DNA from: Sphingobium boeckii | Lineage (GTDB): Bacteria > Pseudomonadota > Alphaproteobacteria > Sphingomonadales > Sphingomonadaceae | Reading direction: 5' to 3' | DNA: 64,000 bases | Assembly (NCBI RefSeq): GCF_014199215.1 | Contig: NZ_JACIJC010000002.1 | Span: 434,001-498,000, forward strand | In this document: positions 9,319 to 18,583 of the stretch, one piece after another | Layout of the letters: each line of letters opens with the position of its first letter | How positions within the stretch are numbered: position 1 is the first letter of the stretch | Notes under the pieces: generated by a model | The model's database searches: none | Told to the model about the DNA's origin: nothing | Seen by the model: the letters and a program-made list of their open reading frames with translations, nothing else | Translations under genes and position numbers: made by a program

Positions 9319-10128
9319 ATGCGTTACCACACTCTATGTGCACTCATTGCAGCGTCCATATCGAGCGCTGCAGCGGCTCAGGACGAACCAGCCGGCCCCA
9401 TCACCGTATCCGGCAGCGTCGCGCTCGTCTCGGACTACCGTTTCCGTGGCGTCTCGCAGACGGACGAGGAAATGGCGATCCAGGGCGGATTCACCGTCAA
9501 TCATGAAAGCGGCTTCTATGTCGGCACCTGGGGTTCCAACCTTTCGGGCTGGGGCACCTTCGGCGGTGCCAATATGGAACTGGACATCTATGGCGGTTTC
9601 AAAATTCCCGTCGGCGGCGGCGCGCTCGATGTCGGCCTGACCTGGTATATGTATCCGGGCGGCTTCTCCAACACCGATTTCGCAGAGCCTTATGCCAAGC
9701 TCAGCGGCACCATGGGGCCGGTTTCCCTGCTCGCCGGCGTCGCTTATGCGCCCAAGCAAGAAGCGCTCGGCAATTTCTCCAACACGCCGCAGAGCGCCGG
9801 ACAGAGCGAGGATAACCTCTATCTCTGGGGCGATGCCTCCACCGGCATTCCCAATACTCCGCTCACGCTGAAGGCCCATATCGGCTATTCGGAAGGCAAT
9901 CCCGGTCTTGGCCCCAATGGCACCAGCCTGGCGCCGACCGGCGAGTATATGGATTGGATGCTGGGTGCAGACGTTGCCGTCGGCCCGCTGGTGGTCGGCG
10001 TCGCCTATACCGATACGGACATCAGCAAGTCTGAATCGGCTTATCTCCAGCCGAACTTCTCATCCACCAAGGATGGGTCAACCATTGCCGGCAGCCAGGT
10101 CGTGTTCTCCGTCTCGGCCGCATTCTGA
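9319..10128 (+). CDS. TorF family putative porin
   Basis: A 269-residue outer membrane protein. A signal peptide ends near SSAAAAQ. The mature part starts with the family hallmark VALVSDYRFRGVSQT and continues as a Gly/Tyr-rich beta-barrel ending in an aromatic residue (VSAAF), as needed for outer membrane insertion. TorF-family proteins are predicted porins with poorly known substrates. The gene stands alone after a 250-base intergenic region and is followed by two strong hairpins, the second with a T-run on this strand. Confidence 0.9.
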   Translation: MRYHTLCALIAASISSAAAAQDEPAGPITVSGSVALVSDYRFRGVSQTDEEMAIQGGFTVNHESGFYVGTWGSNLSGWGTFGGANMELDIYGGFKIPVGGGALDVGLTWYMYPGGFSNTDFAEPYAKLSGTMGPVSLLAGVAYAPKQEALGNFSNTPQSAGQSEDNLYLWGDASTGIPNTPLTLKAHIGYSEGNPGLGPNGTSLAPTGEYMDWMLGADVAVGPLVVGVAYTDTDISKSESAYLQPNFSSTKDGSTIAGSQVVFSVSAAF

Positions 10129-10134
10129 TAAAAA

Positions 10135-10165
10135 GCCGGGCCGTGGATGTGATCCACGGCCCGGC
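10135..10165 (-). terminator. Terminator hairpin facing the carbonic anhydrase side
   Basis: Perfect 14-bp stem (10135-10148 with 10152-10165) and a 3-base loop. Read on the minus strand it is followed by a T-run (AAAA at 10131-10134 on the plus strand), so it should stop transcription coming from the carbonic anhydrase gene. Confidence 0.7.
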
Positions 10166-10180
10166 CCGCACGCTCTCCCG

Positions 10181-10222
10181 GGAAAGACGGCCTGTGCAAA
10201 CACACCGTCTTTCCTCTTTTTT
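10181..10222 (+). terminator. Rho-independent terminator after the TorF porin
   Basis: Ten-base inverted repeat GGAAAGACGG/CCGTCTTTCC (10181-10190, 10205-10214) followed by TCTTTTTT. This is a normal intrinsic terminator for the porin transcript. Confidence 0.75.
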
Positions 10223-10297
10223 GCATTACGCCGCAGTCACCATGCGCTGCAGACGCCTGCCCAATATCGCGCTCATGCTCCTGTGCTTCAGCGGCAT

Positions 10298-11005
10298 TTA
10301 TTCTGCCGCCTCAAGAGCGAGCGGGGCCAGCTTGATATCGGCCGCCAGGCGCTTCGCGGCGGGCAAGGCTACCGGCAATGGCATATCCGGGTTCAACTGC
10401 ACGAAGCGTCCCGCTTCACCATCGAGAACCAGGATCGTCCCTGCGTGAATATCGACGAACCAGCCGTGCAACGCGATTTCGCCGCGTGCGACGCCAGCCG
10501 CCACTGAAGGATGAGTCCGCAGATGCGCGAGCTGGGCGACGATGTTCTCCATCGCCATCATGCGCACGCGCTCGCCCTCATGCGATTCAGGATAGCTTTC
10601 GCTGACCACCCGATAGGCCGCGTGCGAATGCCTCAGCCAGGCGGATACATTGGGCATGTTTTCCAGCGTCTCCGGGTGCATCAGCGCGTTCATCGCGCCG
10701 CAATCGGAATGGCCGCACACGATGATGTCCCGCACGCCCAGCGCCGCGACGGCATATTCCACCGTCGAAGAAACCCCGCCATTCGCAGTAGAAAAAGGTG
10801 GCACGATATTCCCCGCATTGCGGCAGACGAACAGATCGCCGGGTGCCGCCTGCATGATCTGTTCGGGGACGATGCGGGAGTCGGCGCACGATATCATCAG
10901 CGCCTTGGGCTGCTGGCCATCGGTGGTGAGTTTTTCGTAAAGAGCGCTCTGGTTTGGAAAAACCTGCTTTTCGAAATCGAATACGCGGCCAATAAGCTCG
11001 TTCAT
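10298..11005 (-). CDS. Beta-class carbonic anhydrase
   Basis: A 235-residue zinc enzyme that interconverts carbon dioxide and bicarbonate. All beta-class landmarks are present: Cys40 and the Asp42/Arg44 dyad in CADSR, and His99 and Cys102 in GHSDCGA, giving the Cys-His-Cys zinc site. ATG at 11005 is chosen over a start 7 codons upstream because AAGGAG lies 9 bases before it. The gene is transcribed away from the histidine kinase gene behind it, and a T-rich terminator follows. The enzyme is likely cytosolic, supplying bicarbonate for carboxylases. Confidence 0.95.
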   Translation of the reverse strand: MNELIGRVFDFEKQVFPNQSALYEKLTTDGQQPKALMISCADSRIVPEQIMQAAPGDLFVCRNAGNIVPPFSTANGGVSSTVEYAVAALGVRDIIVCGHSDCGAMNALMHPETLENMPNVSAWLRHSHAAYRVVSESYPESHEGERVRMMAMENIVAQLAHLRTHPSVAAGVARGEIALHGWFVDIHAGTILVLDGEAGRFVQLNPDMPLPVALPAAKRLAADIKLAPLALEAAE

Positions 11006-11104
11006 GTTACAGCACTCCTTGCCCATGGACTGGGATTAAAGGTCATCCCCTGTGCCGTGATTTAGGAGACCGCATTTGCTGCGATGCAGCGGCCCTGTAA
11101 AAAA

Positions 11105-12427
11105 TTATTGCTGGATTTCGGGGCGCGGCAATGTGATCCGAGCGCGCAATCCGCCCTCTGCACGATTGGCGAGATGAAGCGCCCCGCCCTCGCGTTTCAC
11201 CATTTGCGACACGATCGCCAGACCCAGCCCGAGCCCGCCGGTATTGCGGCTACGCGCAGCATCAAGCCGGGTGAAAGGCCGCAGCGCGCGTTCGATCGCA
11301 TCCTCTGGAATGCCCGGGCCGTCGTCGTCCACGTTAAGAACCACGGTCTCTGCCAGGGCTTCGAGCGATACCGTGACCGTCTGTCCATAATGCAGCGCGT
11401 TTTCGACCAGATTGGACAGGGCGCGCTTGAAGCCATTGGGGCGGACGATCATTTCCAGATGATCCGGGCCGATATAGCGCCCATCCCGGCCCCGATCGGC
11501 GATGTCGTCTATGATCGTGGCCGCAATCACGGCTATATCGACGCTGACGGGTGTTTCGGGATCATCTTCGCCCGAGAGATAGGCGAGCACCGAGGCGATC
11601 ATCGTGCCCATCTCGTCTATATCGGCAGCGGCCTGCCGCCGCACCACGGGGTCGGCGATCGCCTCCGTCCTGAGTTGGAGCCGCGCCAGCGGCGTGCGCA
11701 GATCATGCCCTACTGCGGCCAGCGCCTCGGTGCGATCGGCGATCATCGCCCGAATCTGCTCCTGCATCTTGTTGAAGGCGCGGATCAAGCCGCGCACCTC
11801 CTTTGCGCCCGATTCCTTCAGCACTGTGGTGTCGCCGCGCCCGATGCGCTGAACCGCAGCGGCGAGCGCTTCCAGCGGGCGCAGGGTCAGGCGGACCAGC
11901 AACCCGCCGACTGCGACCAAGGCTATGGCGGGGACCAGCGCCAGCACGATCCAGTTGAGGCGCAACCCCCATCCCGTGGACAGGCCGACCATCTTGAAAT
12001 GAAGCCATGTGCCATCGGGCAACAAAAGCCCGCCCCCCACGACGTCATGCTTGCCCGGTGCATTCAGATGCAGCCGCAGATCCGTTTTCGCCAGGCTGGG
12101 CTCCCAGCTTGTGATCTGCTGCTGCATGGCATGAAGTTCGGCGGATAGCGGCGGTGGTGGCGGCAGCGTTTGCTTCCAGCGGATCACATAGCGGTCTGTC
12201 GACACATATTCCGCCATGCCGCCGCGATCGCGCCACGCCTGTTCGCCCACCAGCCGCCGTGCGATGACGAGATGTTCAGCGAGCCGGTGCGCTTCTTCTT
12301 CGCGCACGGAAAAGCCGCTGGCGCGCTCGTATAACAGCGCGCTCGCGGCGAATTCGACCATGACGGCCAGAAGCACGATGCCGATGATGCGCCCGACCAG
12401 GCCAAGCGACGGCCGCGCCCAGCTCAA
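11105..12427 (-). CDS. Sensor histidine kinase, EnvZ-like
   Basis: A 440-residue inner membrane kinase. There are two membrane segments (about residues 10-33 and 157-180) around a roughly 120-residue periplasmic sensor region. A HAMP linker follows (about 180-232). The dimerisation/phosphoacceptor motif is AVGHDLRTPLARL, with His241. The ATPase domain has N-box NLVENALHYG (Asn343), DDDGPGIP and GLGLGLAIV. The start ATG overlaps the stop of the response regulator gene by 4 bases (ATGA), so the pair is co-translated. The signal is unknown; the periplasmic loop contains a run of prolines. Confidence 0.95.
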   Translation of the reverse strand: MSWARPSLGLVGRIIGIVLLAVMVEFAASALLYERASGFSVREEEAHRLAEHLVIARRLVGEQAWRDRGGMAEYVSTDRYVIRWKQTLPPPPPLSAELHAMQQQITSWEPSLAKTDLRLHLNAPGKHDVVGGGLLLPDGTWLHFKMVGLSTGWGLRLNWIVLALVPAIALVAVGGLLVRLTLRPLEALAAAVQRIGRGDTTVLKESGAKEVRGLIRAFNKMQEQIRAMIADRTEALAAVGHDLRTPLARLQLRTEAIADPVVRRQAAADIDEMGTMIASVLAYLSGEDDPETPVSVDIAVIAATIIDDIADRGRDGRYIGPDHLEMIVRPNGFKRALSNLVENALHYGQTVTVSLEALAETVVLNVDDDGPGIPEDAIERALRPFTRLDAARSRNTGGLGLGLAIVSQMVKREGGALHLANRAEGGLRARITLPRPEIQQ

Positions 12428-13134
12428 CCCTGAACAACCTCGACGTTGAGCATATAGCCGATGCCGCGCACCGTGATGATCGGAGCGTCCCGGCCCTCCC
12501 AGGCCAGCTTGCGACGCAGGCGGCTGACGAGCACATCGATGCTGCGATCGGAAGAATCGCCGATGCGCGCGCGGGAGAGTTCGATCAGGCGTTCACGCGC
12601 GATCACGCGCTGCGGATGGCTGAGGAAACTGGCCAGAAGATCGAATTCAGCGCCGGTCAGCGTGACGACGCCGCCGCTGGGCGAGAGCAATTCCCGCCGC
12701 GAATAATTGACCGTCCAGCCATCGAAGCGCGCCTGCTGCACGGGTGTGCCGCCGCTGCGCGCTTCCAGGCCGCCCCGACGCAACACGGCGCGGATGCGGG
12801 CGATCAATTCGCGGCTGCTGAAAGGCTTGGCCAGATAATCGTCCGCGCCGAGTTCGAGGCCGACCACGCGGTCCGTCTCGCTCGCCTTGGCGCTAATGAA
12901 GATGATCGGCACATCGCTTTTGCGCCGGATCAAACGGCACAGATCGATGCCGCTGGTGCCGGGCAACATGATATCGAGCAGGATGAGGTCCACCGGGCCG
13001 GCATCGAACGTCGCCCACATTTCGGCGGCTGTCGCCGCGGGACGGACGGAATATCCATTTTCCTGCAAGGCGCGCGTGGTGAGGGTGCGCAGCGGTGGAT
13101 CGTCCTCGACCAGAAGAATGGAGGGAGCGCTCAC
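12424..13134 (-). CDS. OmpR family response regulator
   Basis: A 236-residue response regulator. The receiver domain shows the acidic pair (EDD at about 10-12), the phosphoacceptor Asp54 in LLDIMLP and Lys103 in AKPF. The C-terminal winged helix is of the OmpR/PhoB type, ending with VSRLRRKL and TVRGIGYML. It is the first gene of a two-gene operon with the histidine kinase. A 263-base AT-rich spacer separates it from the upstream glycosyltransferase gene and probably contains its promoter. Confidence 0.95.
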   Translation of the reverse strand: MSAPSILLVEDDPPLRTLTTRALQENGYSVRPAATAAEMWATFDAGPVDLILLDIMLPGTSGIDLCRLIRRKSDVPIIFISAKASETDRVVGLELGADDYLAKPFSSRELIARIRAVLRRGGLEARSGGTPVQQARFDGWTVNYSRRELLSPSGGVVTLTGAEFDLLASFLSHPQRVIARERLIELSRARIGDSSDRSIDVLVSRLRRKLAWEGRDAPIITVRGIGYMLNVEVVQG

Positions 13135-13397
13135 GAAATCGGGATACAGCTTGGATGAATGATCATGCTGCGCCCGCTAACTAATTTTCTACGGCAAAAT
13201 GTCAACATGCAATGACCGATCGACGGATAGAACAGCGGAAACATGAGGCAGACATATTAAGATACAATTCGGAAATGTTACGCATACAAAACAATATGAG
13301 AGATTAGGCAAAATGGCGTGATATGGCAATTTGTCCGTTACTTGGGATCCATTGCGGAAAACGGAAAAAAATCAAACAATATTATGGTTTCGCAGCA

Positions 13398-14633
13398 TCA
13401 TGCGGACGATCGCCCTATTTCATTTCCAACGGGATAGAATTTATTTATCAATAACTTCCACTGGCCCAGGCACTTTTCAAGGCCATAGCCTGCCACGATC
13501 GTCTGGATTGCCGCCGCGCGGATATCCGTAAGCCCCTCGCCGCCCAGAACCGCCACCGCTTTATCCGCCACCGCCTTGGCATCGAAGAAATCCACCAGAA
13601 ACCCGTTCTCGCCGTGGGTGATGAACTCGCGCACCGGCCCGGTATCCGAACCGATCACGATAGCCCCCATCGCCATCGCCTCGACGCAGGACCAGCTCAG
13701 GACGAAGGGATAGGTGAGATAGACATGCGCGGCGGAGACGCTCAGCAGATCGAGATAGCGGTCATAGGGCAGCTTTCCCACGAAGTGCACGCGCGCCGGA
13801 TCGATGGTCACTTCGGCCAGCATCGCGGCCCGCCAATGGGGGAAATCGGCCGGCTTGGCCCCATAACTGACATCGTCACCCCCCACGATCACGACATCCG
13901 CATCCGGTCGCTCACGCTGGATATGCGGGATTGCCCGCATCATCGTGCGAAAGCCGCGATATGGCTCCAGATTGCGCGCCACATAGGTGAGCACAGGATC
14001 ACCGCGCTTGAGAATGCGCCCGTCCGGCAGTGTAAATCGGGCGTGCGGCCGCGGCTTTACGATATCCAGGTCGATACCATCGAAAATGACGTCGATCTTG
14101 TCGTGAAACACCGCGCTGTGCGTATCCTTTTGCCAGCGGGTCGGGCTGACGGCCGCATCACAGCTTTCGATGCTTGTCAGCAGATGGCTGTTGCGGATGC
14201 GCGTGCGGCAGATCGTGTCCAGCGTATTGGGCTCTTCCAGATCAAAGCCGACGTCCAGCCCGTGACTGCGATAGAAGAATTCGGAAAACAGGATCAGCGG
14301 AGCATCCGGCAGGATATCCTTGATGAACAGCGCCTCGCCCCAGCCGGGATGGGCGATGATCAGATCGGGGGTGAAACCGGTCTTGCGAAGCTGCTGGATC
14401 GCGCGCGCCGTCTGCTGCCCATGGCGCACCGCATCTTCAAGCCGGCGCAGATAATGATGCCCGCCGCCGCCCGGCGGCTTGGGCTTGGCATAGGTGAAGG
14501 TCTCCACCCCCGGCAGCGCGCGCCGCACATTCTGGGTAAGGAACATCACGCGATTGCCCGGATCGGCCGCCAGCATCGGCGCCAGATGTTTGAACTGCGC
14601 TGGCATATTCTGGTGGATGAAGAGGATGTTCAC
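13398..14633 (-). CDS. GT4-type glycosyltransferase
   Basis: A 411-residue cytoplasmic glycosyltransferase with two Rossmann halves (GT-B fold). The N-terminal half begins MNILFIHQNMPAQFKHLAP, a form seen in family 4 sugar transferases. The C-terminal half has the nucleotide-sugar region around FVGKLPYDRYLDLLSVSAAHVYLTYPFVLSWSCVEAMAMGA. The last gene of the type I secretion operon, 28 bases after tolC, it starts with GTG and no clear ribosome binding site. The context suggests it modifies the secreted RTX protein or makes a surface glycan to which that protein binds. The donor and acceptor are not evident. Confidence 0.85.
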   Translation of the reverse strand: MNILFIHQNMPAQFKHLAPMLAADPGNRVMFLTQNVRRALPGVETFTYAKPKPPGGGGHHYLRRLEDAVRHGQQTARAIQQLRKTGFTPDLIIAHPGWGEALFIKDILPDAPLILFSEFFYRSHGLDVGFDLEEPNTLDTICRTRIRNSHLLTSIESCDAAVSPTRWQKDTHSAVFHDKIDVIFDGIDLDIVKPRPHARFTLPDGRILKRGDPVLTYVARNLEPYRGFRTMMRAIPHIQRERPDADVVIVGGDDVSYGAKPADFPHWRAAMLAEVTIDPARVHFVGKLPYDRYLDLLSVSAAHVYLTYPFVLSWSCVEAMAMGAIVIGSDTGPVREFITHGENGFLVDFFDAKAVADKAVAVLGGEGLTDIRAAAIQTIVAGYGLEKCLGQWKLLINKFYPVGNEIGRSSA

Positions 14634-14661
14634 GCGGAGGGGGCCGCGTCAGAATGGCGGT

Positions 14662-16005
14662 TCAAGGGCTGAACCCGAACCAGCGATCCGACACGTCTTC
14701 GTAATGCGCCTTGGGATCATAGGTTTTCACAGCCAAGCCGAGATCCTTCGCCGTTGCCATGCCCGTCACCGCAAGGACATCGAAATTGGCGAGATATTCG
14801 CGGTGCTGCGCATTCACATATTCGATCCGTGCATCCTTCAATTCGCGCTCCGCATCCAGCACTTCAAGCGTGGTGCGCGAACCGACGAGCGCTTCACGGC
14901 GCACCCCGGCCACCGCCACCTCATTGGCCTTGATCACATCCAGATATGCCGCCTGCGCCTTCCGCGCGGAAACCAGACGATCCCATGCCACGCTGACATC
15001 GGCGCTCACCGCGCGGGTGGCCTCCTCAATCTCCCGCTGACGCAATTCGCGCACATGCTTCGCACGGCGCACGGCGGCATGTTCGGCCCCGCCCTGATAG
15101 AGCGGCACGGTCAGCACAAGCTGGAAGGTCGCCAGATCCTGATTGATCTTGCGATTGAGGATCTGGACGATCTCGTCGCGGTGATTGACGCTGGCGCTGG
15201 CGTCAAGCGACGGCAGCAGCGCGCCCTTGGCCACTTTCACCTGAAACCCCGCCGCCTTGGCCGCAAACTCCGCCTGACGGACGCGGGGACTGTTTTTCCA
15301 AGCGATCAGGATCGCATCGTCGCGCGAGGCCGGCAAGGCGGGCAGCGGCGGCAGGCTGGCCAGATCATCCGCCTCTTGCCCCACCAGATTGCGATAACGC
15401 GCGCGCGCTTCGGCCAGCCGCTGATCGGAGGTCGTGATGGTCGCGAGAATGCCGGAGAGCCGGGCATCAGCCTGGGACACATCGGTCTTCGTCCGCTCTC
15501 CCAAATCGAGCCGTCTCTGCTCGCCATTGCGGATGGTCTGCAGGATATCGATCATCGCGGTGTTCAGCGTCAAGATTTCGCGATCGCGCCGCACCGCCGA
15601 ATAGGCCTCGGTGACGCCGGAGAAGATATCGATCTCGCTCTGGACCAGCGACTCACGCCCGGCGTCCACATTGGCATCGGCCGCGCGGATGTTGTTCTGC
15701 ACGCGAAAACCGCGGAACAGGGGTTGCGTCAGCCGCAGCCCGACGATCCCGCCGGTGCCGCGCACATCGATATCGCTCCGGGTGAGGCTGGCCTCGCCGA
15801 TCAGGCTTGGTCGTCCGGCGGACCGCGCGGAAGACACGTCCTCATCAAGCACCTTCAGGCCTTCCCGATCCGCCTGCAAGGTCGGGTTGGTTTCATAAGC
15901 CAGCACCATCGCGTCTTTCAGGGAAGTCTGCGCCCATGCCGATGACACGCACAGCCATGTCAATGCCATCGCGCAGCCAAGGGCACCCAAGGTCCGGTCC
16001 ATCAT
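14662..16005 (-). CDS. TolC family outer membrane channel of type I secretion
   Basis: A 447-residue outer membrane efflux channel. A signal peptide ends at SSAWAQ. Two homologous halves contain long coiled-coil helices and the usual TNPTL and LRLTQPLFRG segments, as in TolC, PrtF and LapE. It lies 25 bases after the LuxR-type gene, with GGAGGGG before its ATGATG start, and belongs to the same operon as the PrtD-type ABC exporter and HlyD adaptor. These three proteins should form a complete channel from cytoplasm to outside. Confidence 0.93.
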   Translation of the reverse strand: MMDRTLGALGCAMALTWLCVSSAWAQTSLKDAMVLAYETNPTLQADREGLKVLDEDVSSARSAGRPSLIGEASLTRSDIDVRGTGGIVGLRLTQPLFRGFRVQNNIRAADANVDAGRESLVQSEIDIFSGVTEAYSAVRRDREILTLNTAMIDILQTIRNGEQRRLDLGERTKTDVSQADARLSGILATITTSDQRLAEARARYRNLVGQEADDLASLPPLPALPASRDDAILIAWKNSPRVRQAEFAAKAAGFQVKVAKGALLPSLDASASVNHRDEIVQILNRKINQDLATFQLVLTVPLYQGGAEHAAVRRAKHVRELRQREIEEATRAVSADVSVAWDRLVSARKAQAAYLDVIKANEVAVAGVRREALVGSRTTLEVLDAERELKDARIEYVNAQHREYLANFDVLAVTGMATAKDLGLAVKTYDPKAHYEDVSDRWFGFSP

Positions 16006-16030
16006 GCTTTCCCCTCCAAAGGCCTGATTT

Positions 16031-17224
16031 TCAGAAATTCGTCATTTGATGCGCGTCGGTTGGTCGCGGCATACCGCCTCTGAGCGGCGGCATCATGGAC
16101 GCGACCAACATGCCGAGTTCGAGCTGGCTGCTGATGCCCAGTTTCGCATAGATGCGCTTGAGATAGGTCTTGGCGCTCTGCTCGGTAATGCCCACGCGCG
16201 CGGCCGCGGCGGCGGACGATCCGTCCGCGATCAGCGCCCCCACCAGCCGTGCCTCCGAAGGGATCAGCCCGAAGGCGGAGATCAGCTTGCTCGCCATTTC
16301 GGACGTATCATGCTGCGGCACGATCACGAGCACCGCGCGATTGCCCTCAAGCCCGTGCCGCCCCGCGACCGCGCGTAGCACGACCAGATCATCATCCTCT
16401 CCCGATCGCGGGAGTAGCAGGAATGAATCCGCATTGCCCGTCACTTCCGGATCGGTGCGGCTGACCTTGGCGATCTCCTCACGCAGCATCTGTGTTTTCG
16501 TCTGGGTGGACGATGCCAGCATATTGCCGCCGTTGCGGACCAGGAAATTACGCTGCGCCAGCACGAGTTCAGCGCGGTAATTCGTCCAGAACACCCGTGC
16601 CTCGTTATTCACCAGGATGAACGCCGGCGCCAGTTCGTCCATCATGCCTTCAAGGATCCGCATCCGGCGTTCCCGGCGGATGGTCGCGACATGGCTCCCC
16701 GCGCATTGGGCCAGCACGCGGAGCGCCAGCCGCAACCGCCGCCGGTCGATCGCATCCTTCTCGGTGGTCTTGCGCCAGCCGATCAGCATCCAGAAAACGC
16801 CCTCATTGGGCACGTCGATCCGCCCGGCGGCGAGCGCGGACAGATGCTTGAGCCATGGCAGATTGGCGACTTCGGCCACTTCGGTCGGATCGACCATGAT
16901 GAGATCGCCGCCATCGCGATCCATCTCCACCAGATTATCGAGCCAGCCGCGCAACGCTTCGATATCGATGAAGGTCAGATCGGACTGGCTGCACCCTGAC
17001 GATAGCACGGTGCCGCGGCGCACCGCGCCCGATACGGTGAGCACCCCGATACAGCTATCGCCGCCGGAAAGATCGACCGCCGCCTTCCAGGAATCGGATA
17101 GCGGGCTGGCTTCGACGCGCACCTGCCAATTATCGCGCGCGCCCGCGCCGGGGGGCTGTTGCCTCACCGCATGGCGGCGTTCGCCGGAAACAATTGTGGC
17201 GTCGACTGGTGGATTCTCGCTCAT
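16031..17224 (-). CDS. LuxR-type helix-turn-helix regulator in the secretion operon
   Basis: A 397-residue protein whose last 70 residues are a LuxR/FixJ-type helix-turn-helix domain (SEARLVGALIADG, AARVGITEQSAKTYLKRIYAKLGI). The first 320 residues show no receiver, autoinducer or PAS motif I can name with certainty, although the middle contains a PAS-like stretch (LAPAFILVNNEARVFWTNYRAELVL). The gene sits 9 bases after hlyD and 25 before tolC, so it is co-expressed with the machinery it may regulate. A regulator lodged inside a secretion operon suggests feedback control. The signal is unknown. Confidence 0.85.
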   Translation of the reverse strand: MSENPPVDATIVSGERRHAVRQQPPGAGARDNWQVRVEASPLSDSWKAAVDLSGGDSCIGVLTVSGAVRRGTVLSSGCSQSDLTFIDIEALRGWLDNLVEMDRDGGDLIMVDPTEVAEVANLPWLKHLSALAAGRIDVPNEGVFWMLIGWRKTTEKDAIDRRRLRLALRVLAQCAGSHVATIRRERRMRILEGMMDELAPAFILVNNEARVFWTNYRAELVLAQRNFLVRNGGNMLASSTQTKTQMLREEIAKVSRTDPEVTGNADSFLLLPRSGEDDDLVVLRAVAGRHGLEGNRAVLVIVPQHDTSEMASKLISAFGLIPSEARLVGALIADGSSAAAAARVGITEQSAKTYLKRIYAKLGISSQLELGMLVASMMPPLRGGMPRPTDAHQMTNF

Positions 17225-17233
17225 CGATCGTCC

Positions 17234-18583
17234 TTAAAATTCGCGGAAGGATCGACGGAAACTGTCGACGAGCGGCTGGAACAAATAACTGAAGAGCGAT
17301 CGCTTCCCGAGCACGACATAGACCTCGGCCGGCATTCCGGAGAGCAGCGTCACATCCAGCTTTTTCAACAGCGCGGGATCGTCAATCTCCACTTCGATCG
17401 CATAATAAGGCGGATCGCCATTCTCCGGCGTGATCGCATCGCCGGACACCGCGATCACCTTGCCTTGGAGCATTGGCACGGTGCGCCCGCTATAGGGCAA
17501 AAGGCGGACCTCGGTGGTCAGGCCCGTCGTCACATTCTCGATATCGATCGGTCGCACCCGCGCCACGATGATGAACTGCTGCCGGTTCGGCACAACATCG
17601 AGGATCGGCTGGCCCGGCGCGACGACGCCGCCGATGGTGGTAAAGCGCAGACCCACCACCTGCCCATCGGCGGGCGAGGAAATCGTGCGGCGATCGGCGA
17701 CATCCGTCGTCGCCTTCATCTTCTCGCGCACCGCCGTGAGCTGCAATTGCACATCGCGCAGCTTCTGGGTCACTTCGTCACGCCGTTCGCTGCCAAGCGC
17801 GCCCATGCGGGCATTGGCTTCGGACATCGCCCGGCGCGCGGTCAGCACCTGCGCAGTCAGGCTGCCGATCTGCCCCTCCACCGCATTCACATTGCGCTGC
17901 AATTCGAGCAGCCGCGAACGGCGCTCAAGCTGCTCATCCACAAGCTGACGGACCGTTTCCACTTCACCGCGCAACAGCGCGAGCTGGGATTGCTGCGCAG
18001 CAATTTGCGCCTGCAGGCCGCCGATCGACGATTGCGCCTGCGATGATGTTTCACGCAATATCTGCATCTGGCTGCCCAGCGCCATGCGCCGGCTTTCAAG
18101 AATCGCGCGCTGGCTGGAGATGATCTCCGTTGCCCGCCCGCCGGCTTCCTTGCGCAATTCTTCGGGAAATTCGACAAAGGCCGAACCGCTCAATTCGGAT
18201 TGCAGACGACGTTCTTCGGCCAGCAGCGTCAGATATTCGGAGCGGGAAGACACCGCCGCCGCGCCCGACTGGATCGTATCCAGCCTGACCAGCGGCTGGC
18301 CTTTGCGCACCTTATCGTTCTCGCTGACCAGAATCTCCTGGACGATGCCGCCCTCCAGATGCTGCACGGTGCGCCGGCGTCCCTCCACTTGCACGACGCC
18401 CGATGCGATCGCGGCCTTGCTGAGCGGCGCGATCAGCCCCCAGATGACGAACACGAGGATGAAGGCCAGCAGCGCATAACCCGCGATGCGCAGCGGACGG
18501 GCGATGCCGGGCACGGGGCCGTCGTCAAGCAGGTCCGCCGCGTCATAAGGCTGAACCTCCTGGGTGAGAAGAAGCTGGCTCAT
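17234..18583 (-). CDS. HlyD/PrtE family type I secretion membrane-fusion protein
   Basis: A 449-residue periplasmic adaptor. It has a short cytoplasmic N-terminus, one membrane segment (about 30-52), a lipoyl/barrel part (GVVQVEGRRRTVQHLEGGIV), long coiled coils rich in Gln, Glu, Arg and Leu (about 120-290) and a C-terminal beta domain with IDIENVTTGL and LLSGMPAEVYV. It bridges the PrtD-type ABC exporter and the TolC channel. Its start overlaps the end of the exporter gene by 4 bases, which implies translational coupling. Confidence 0.95.
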   Translation of the reverse strand: MSQLLLTQEVQPYDAADLLDDGPVPGIARPLRIAGYALLAFILVFVIWGLIAPLSKAAIASGVVQVEGRRRTVQHLEGGIVQEILVSENDKVRKGQPLVRLDTIQSGAAAVSSRSEYLTLLAEERRLQSELSGSAFVEFPEELRKEAGGRATEIISSQRAILESRRMALGSQMQILRETSSQAQSSIGGLQAQIAAQQSQLALLRGEVETVRQLVDEQLERRSRLLELQRNVNAVEGQIGSLTAQVLTARRAMSEANARMGALGSERRDEVTQKLRDVQLQLTAVREKMKATTDVADRRTISSPADGQVVGLRFTTIGGVVAPGQPILDVVPNRQQFIIVARVRPIDIENVTTGLTTEVRLLPYSGRTVPMLQGKVIAVSGDAITPENGDPPYYAIEVEIDDPALLKKLDVTLLSGMPAEVYVVLGKRSLFSYLFQPLVDSFRRSFREF

